A DNA stretch of 64,000 nt from Phallusia fumigata (Eukaryota > Chordata > Ascidiacea > Phlebobranchia > Ascidiidae): contig QXVZ01001034.1 in assembly GCA_008931825.1 (NCBI GenBank), forward strand, positions 434,001 to 498,000. Direction: 5' to 3'. Positions 61,083 through 64,000 of this stretch are shown in pieces. Both the position numbers and the translations under genes were made by a program. Positions within the stretch are counted from its first letter, which is position 1; each line of letters opens with the position of its first letter. The notes beneath the pieces are model-generated. The model had not been told where the DNA came from and did no database searches. It was given only the letters and a program-made list of their open reading frames with translations.

Positions 61083-63565
61083 TTAGCTCGATACTTGCAC
61101 TTGACCTGGAGCATAAAAGGACCAGGTCCGTTTGGTGTAGCCACAACACGAAGATGATTCACGAGTGATTCGTGACGTCCACGGAAACCTGCCACGGTTG
61201 CTGACATAAAGATCTGTTGATTTGGGAACCCGACTTTTGGAGCCATAAAGCCTGAAGTTATGTCTCCAAGCTGCGAGTGCAATCATTGTTAAAAACAAAA
61301 CGCTCGATGCTGTTAACAAGTTACGGTAACTTATGATCTTTGTGGATAAATGGTGGTACAGTCAGCCTTGTATAATTGACTACATGCCTAATATACCACG
61401 AAAAGTTTTAAATTTCTTAGAATTATAAATTAAAAATGCATTTAAGTTAGTTATGCAATCGACTGTATGCCTATACCTAGGTAAGTTAAGAACTTAACTA
61501 AAATACTAAAAATGTGATTTTTTTGGACAATGGGATTTAAAAGTTGATCTTATGCAGTATGAAAACCCAAAAGAAATAATAAACCAAAGCTTAAATTAGT
61601 ATTCGCATGTTACTTTTAAAAGTTTCATGGCATTTTCATATTTTGAATACTGTTTTACTTTCGGTTTCAAATCGCAAAGAAACTTGGTATGGAATGGTTT
61701 CCTTTTTCATTTAAAAAGTCCAATATGTGCATGCTTATGACGTTATACTTACTGTTAAAAAGATATACATGTTTCACTGACCTCCAGAGCACCTTTTCTT
61801 TGAAACCATGCTCTTTACGTTTTCACCAATCCCGCTTAGGCAAAAATACAATGGCATCTTGAACTGCTTGAAAGGCCTGTGTCGAATATTAAAATCATCT
61901 TTATGATTCTTTTGAGGACAAACATATTAAATATTAAAGTATATTTTTTCAAAATTCTGAGATCCGAATATTAAGATAAATATTCCTATATTCCTGAGAT
62001 CCCTGTATTGTATTTCTCCGTGCAGAGAAACACAGCAATGGCAGTTTCTATCAACACGCATTAATTAAATTCGAAAGAGAATACTAACACATAAACTTAC
62101 TTAGTGTAGAGTGAAAACGAACACAATTCGCTAGAGCACTTTGTAGCAGAGTACCAAGGGAAGTCAGCAGATTTGGGTCGCAACATGAAGCGATATTGTT
62201 TCGGCAGCTGGCGATCATCTCTCACGTATACGTCGATGTTTTGCAACCGTGGAGGCCCTTTCCGTACTTGGCGCTCTATGACACATTGGTTCAATGTCAA
62301 AATATACCAGAGGGTTTGCCATGACAATGTGATAATGGCAGATTTGCGAGTTCGGTTTAGATCTTAAACTCTGTTATTTCTTTCAAGACAAACTTTTTGC
62401 AGTATTCATAAAGGCGATATAAGTGTACTGAAGATTAGATACCCCAACCCGAACTAGCAGGGTTTCATTTTATATCCCAAATGGCACAAGTTGAAAAACG
62501 TGCGAAAAAGTTTTACAAATGGGTGTTGGTGGAAAATTGTATTATATTTTTATTGGCATATTGTCGTTGCACATTCTTATAATTGGGGTGGGGGTCAAAA
62601 ACTAGTAACCCGGGGTTTGTCAATTCGCTGTCATGTACGATAGGTTTTACTTAATCACACATTGCTCTTGCACTCAGACTTTGGGTTCAAAATCGTGTCC
62701 TGATGCTGATATCCCATAGTTTTAACGTGTTTTTTCAACAGAACATAAAAACATTGATAGTCAACTTTTGGTACATGCTTGCCTATTTCTGTTGAATCGG
62801 TTATTGAAAGCAGAAGTTGTTTAAAAGAAAACCTGAAGCTGAATCGGTCAACGCTTTGCATTGTCCACAAGTCCTGCCACACTCGAACATCTGAAACCTA
62901 AAAAAGAATTGGGAAGTGGGTGGTTTGTAATCTTGACATAACAGACAAAAACTTAACAAAATATCTTGCTGTCACAAGGCCAGTAATCGCAGTCGTTGTG
63001 GAAATCCTTGCAGTCTGCAAATAAATTCATAAAAGTAAACTTGACAGTTGCTGGGGGTTCCTTTTTAACAGTGGTCCCCAGCTAGTGGTACGTCGTCCAG
63101 GTGTTACGCGAGAACGTTGTTTTTCCTTCACAAAATCTGTCTTCAAAACATTTACTGTTACATCGGAATCAGGTTATAAACTCCTGCATTTCTTTTTTAT
63201 TTTGCTTGTCCCTGGGAACCACTGCCCTAAAATGACAAAATGACACGACACATGCTGGCGAGATTTCAAAAGCTCTCACATAATGATTCAAGGAATCTTT
63301 GGGGTTTGGGTTTGTGATTATAGTACTTCTTAAAAATGTACACAAGACTTTGTCCACCTTACCATTCACTTTGCCCACTTTAATTGCCATAATAGACATT
63401 CTAGAGTTTAACCAGTTATTCGCATCAATTTAGATTTTTTGTCATAATTTACCTGGGCAAAAATTTGAATAACATTTCTTCAATTCGTAGTAATAGAGGT
63501 ATTTGCAGGATTTAACGACCCGAAGAACTATTTTTAATCCACCACCTTTCACGAACTTCAATCTC
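61083..63565 (-). CDS. Secreted ShKT/PW-module protein, gene 7 (inverted copy, partial)
   Basis: Six exons seen on minus, matching exons 4-9 of gene 5: 63453-63565, 62957-63014, 62833-62897, 62101-62275, 61782-61876, 61083-61270; about 231 C-terminal residues. Exons 1-3 must lie beyond the right edge. Content: Cys strand (LKIVLRVVKSC...KKCYSNFC), ShKT halves (DCKDFHNDCDYWPC / FECGRTCGQC), PW module 1 (YRFMLRPKS...FPWYSAT), Cys strand (FKMPLYFC...KKRC), PW module 2 (NFRLYGSKS...FPWTSRI...CCGY), ending GQVQVSS. The first ShKT half ends in TTAAGT instead of GTAAGT, as in gene 5, and reading on meets a stop one codon later. Apart from that every frame and junction is clean. Closest relative is gene 5 by protein and by a shared intronic MITE. 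Confidence 0.75.
63069..63224 (-). mobile_element. hAT-like MITE in intron 4 of gene 7
   Basis: Ends CAGTGGTCCCCAG and CTGGGAACCACTG. The interior matches the copy in gene 5 intron 4 (AGGAGTTTATAACC, CGCGTAACAC, GGACG, CTACCACT-type strings) in the same gene-relative orientation but is about 75 bp shorter. Orthologous to 51315-51546 through the gene duplication. Confidence 0.7.
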
Positions 63566-64000
63566 CTAATCAGCAAAAAAGCAAAGTTATTGTATGTATT
63601 TATTGTGTAACTAAGTTTGACATAAAAAAACATTTAACCTCAAAACAATATTTAGCACACGTTTATGCCGCTGTGCTGTCAGAAAAGCAAACGAGTTTAT
63701 TCGACAGCCTGCAACGATGCCACATTTTTTAAATCAATCAACATGTGGCGCGATCTCTGCAGTTTATTAATTCATTTAACGACACAATAAAAGTTTTTCA
63801 ATTTCTTGCAACATATTTGCATCGGCTGGGCTGTTGCATCGTCCCTTTACTTTCATATTATTATTGTTTGTAGTCCACTGTTGGATCAATTACATGATTT
63901 TCGTTAAATTACAACGATAATTACAATAATAGTCGTTCCTGAAAAAAATGATGAATTACAATCACAATTATTCTGAAACTTATTTACTGCAATTAATTAC
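63566..64000. other. Right-edge intron of gene 7
   Basis: AT-rich sequence with no exon-like segment. It is expected to be intron 3 of gene 7 (286 bp in gene 6, 466 bp in gene 5), so exon 3 should lie just outside the window. Confidence 0.5.

Noticed and set aside
1-64000. CRISPR arrays, bacterial operons, rRNA genes or virus-derived elements
   Set aside because: None seen. The sequence is eukaryotic with spliced genes, and no capsid, envelope, polymerase or long terminal repeat was recognised.

Overview
The window is AT-rich animal DNA: spliced genes with short exons and introns of mostly 200 to 1000 bp, many secreted or membrane proteins, tRNA-derived SINEs and short hAT-like elements. The gene content, compact introns and repeat style suggest a tunicate such as an ascidian (Ciona-like). 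This is an inference, because no marker gene settles it. I see no virus-derived element. I rebuilt exon structures by hand from splice sites, reading phase and protein similarity. In the complete models every exon junction keeps phase and the total length is a multiple of three.

Layout. (1) 1-458, minus: the first exons of an LDLa-repeat secreted or membrane protein that runs off the left edge. (2) 1492-11046, minus, 14 exons: a 910-residue receptor with a signal peptide, about nine LDLa modules and a rhodopsin-type seven-helix domain of the relaxin-receptor (LGR/RXFP, GRL101) kind, but no leucine-rich repeats. (3) 15849-25927, minus, 20 exons: a 1180-residue ionotropic-glutamate-receptor-like channel. 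One exon inserts about 14 His/Thr-rich repeats between the amino-terminal and ligand-binding domains, and several ligand and pore residues are changed. (4) 26758-36536, minus, 15 exons: a 732-residue secreted mosaic with a Gln-rich coil, a ShKT domain, two copies of an unnamed ~50-residue 'PW' module, Pro/Thr linkers, a CAP (SCP/PR-1) domain and a Cys-rich tail. (5) 36537-48979: 12 kb with repeats only and no gene I can support. (6) 48980-63565: three relatives of gene 4 that lack the CAP part. Two lie in tandem on plus (48980-53191 and 55582-59849) and the third is inverted on minus (61083 to beyond 63565, cut by exons lying past the right edge).

The most novel content is the gene 4 family. 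A cysteine-rich, PW-repeat secreted architecture is shared between a CAP protein and a local three-gene cluster. Genes 5 and 7 share a changed splice donor (TT for GT) in the middle of the ShKT domain and a MITE in the preceding intron, while gene 6 has a normal donor and looks intact. The second point of interest is the His-rich repeat exon in the glutamate-receptor-like channel, which could bind metal or make a glycosylated stalk. Nothing in the sequence ties the receptors and the secreted family into one pathway.
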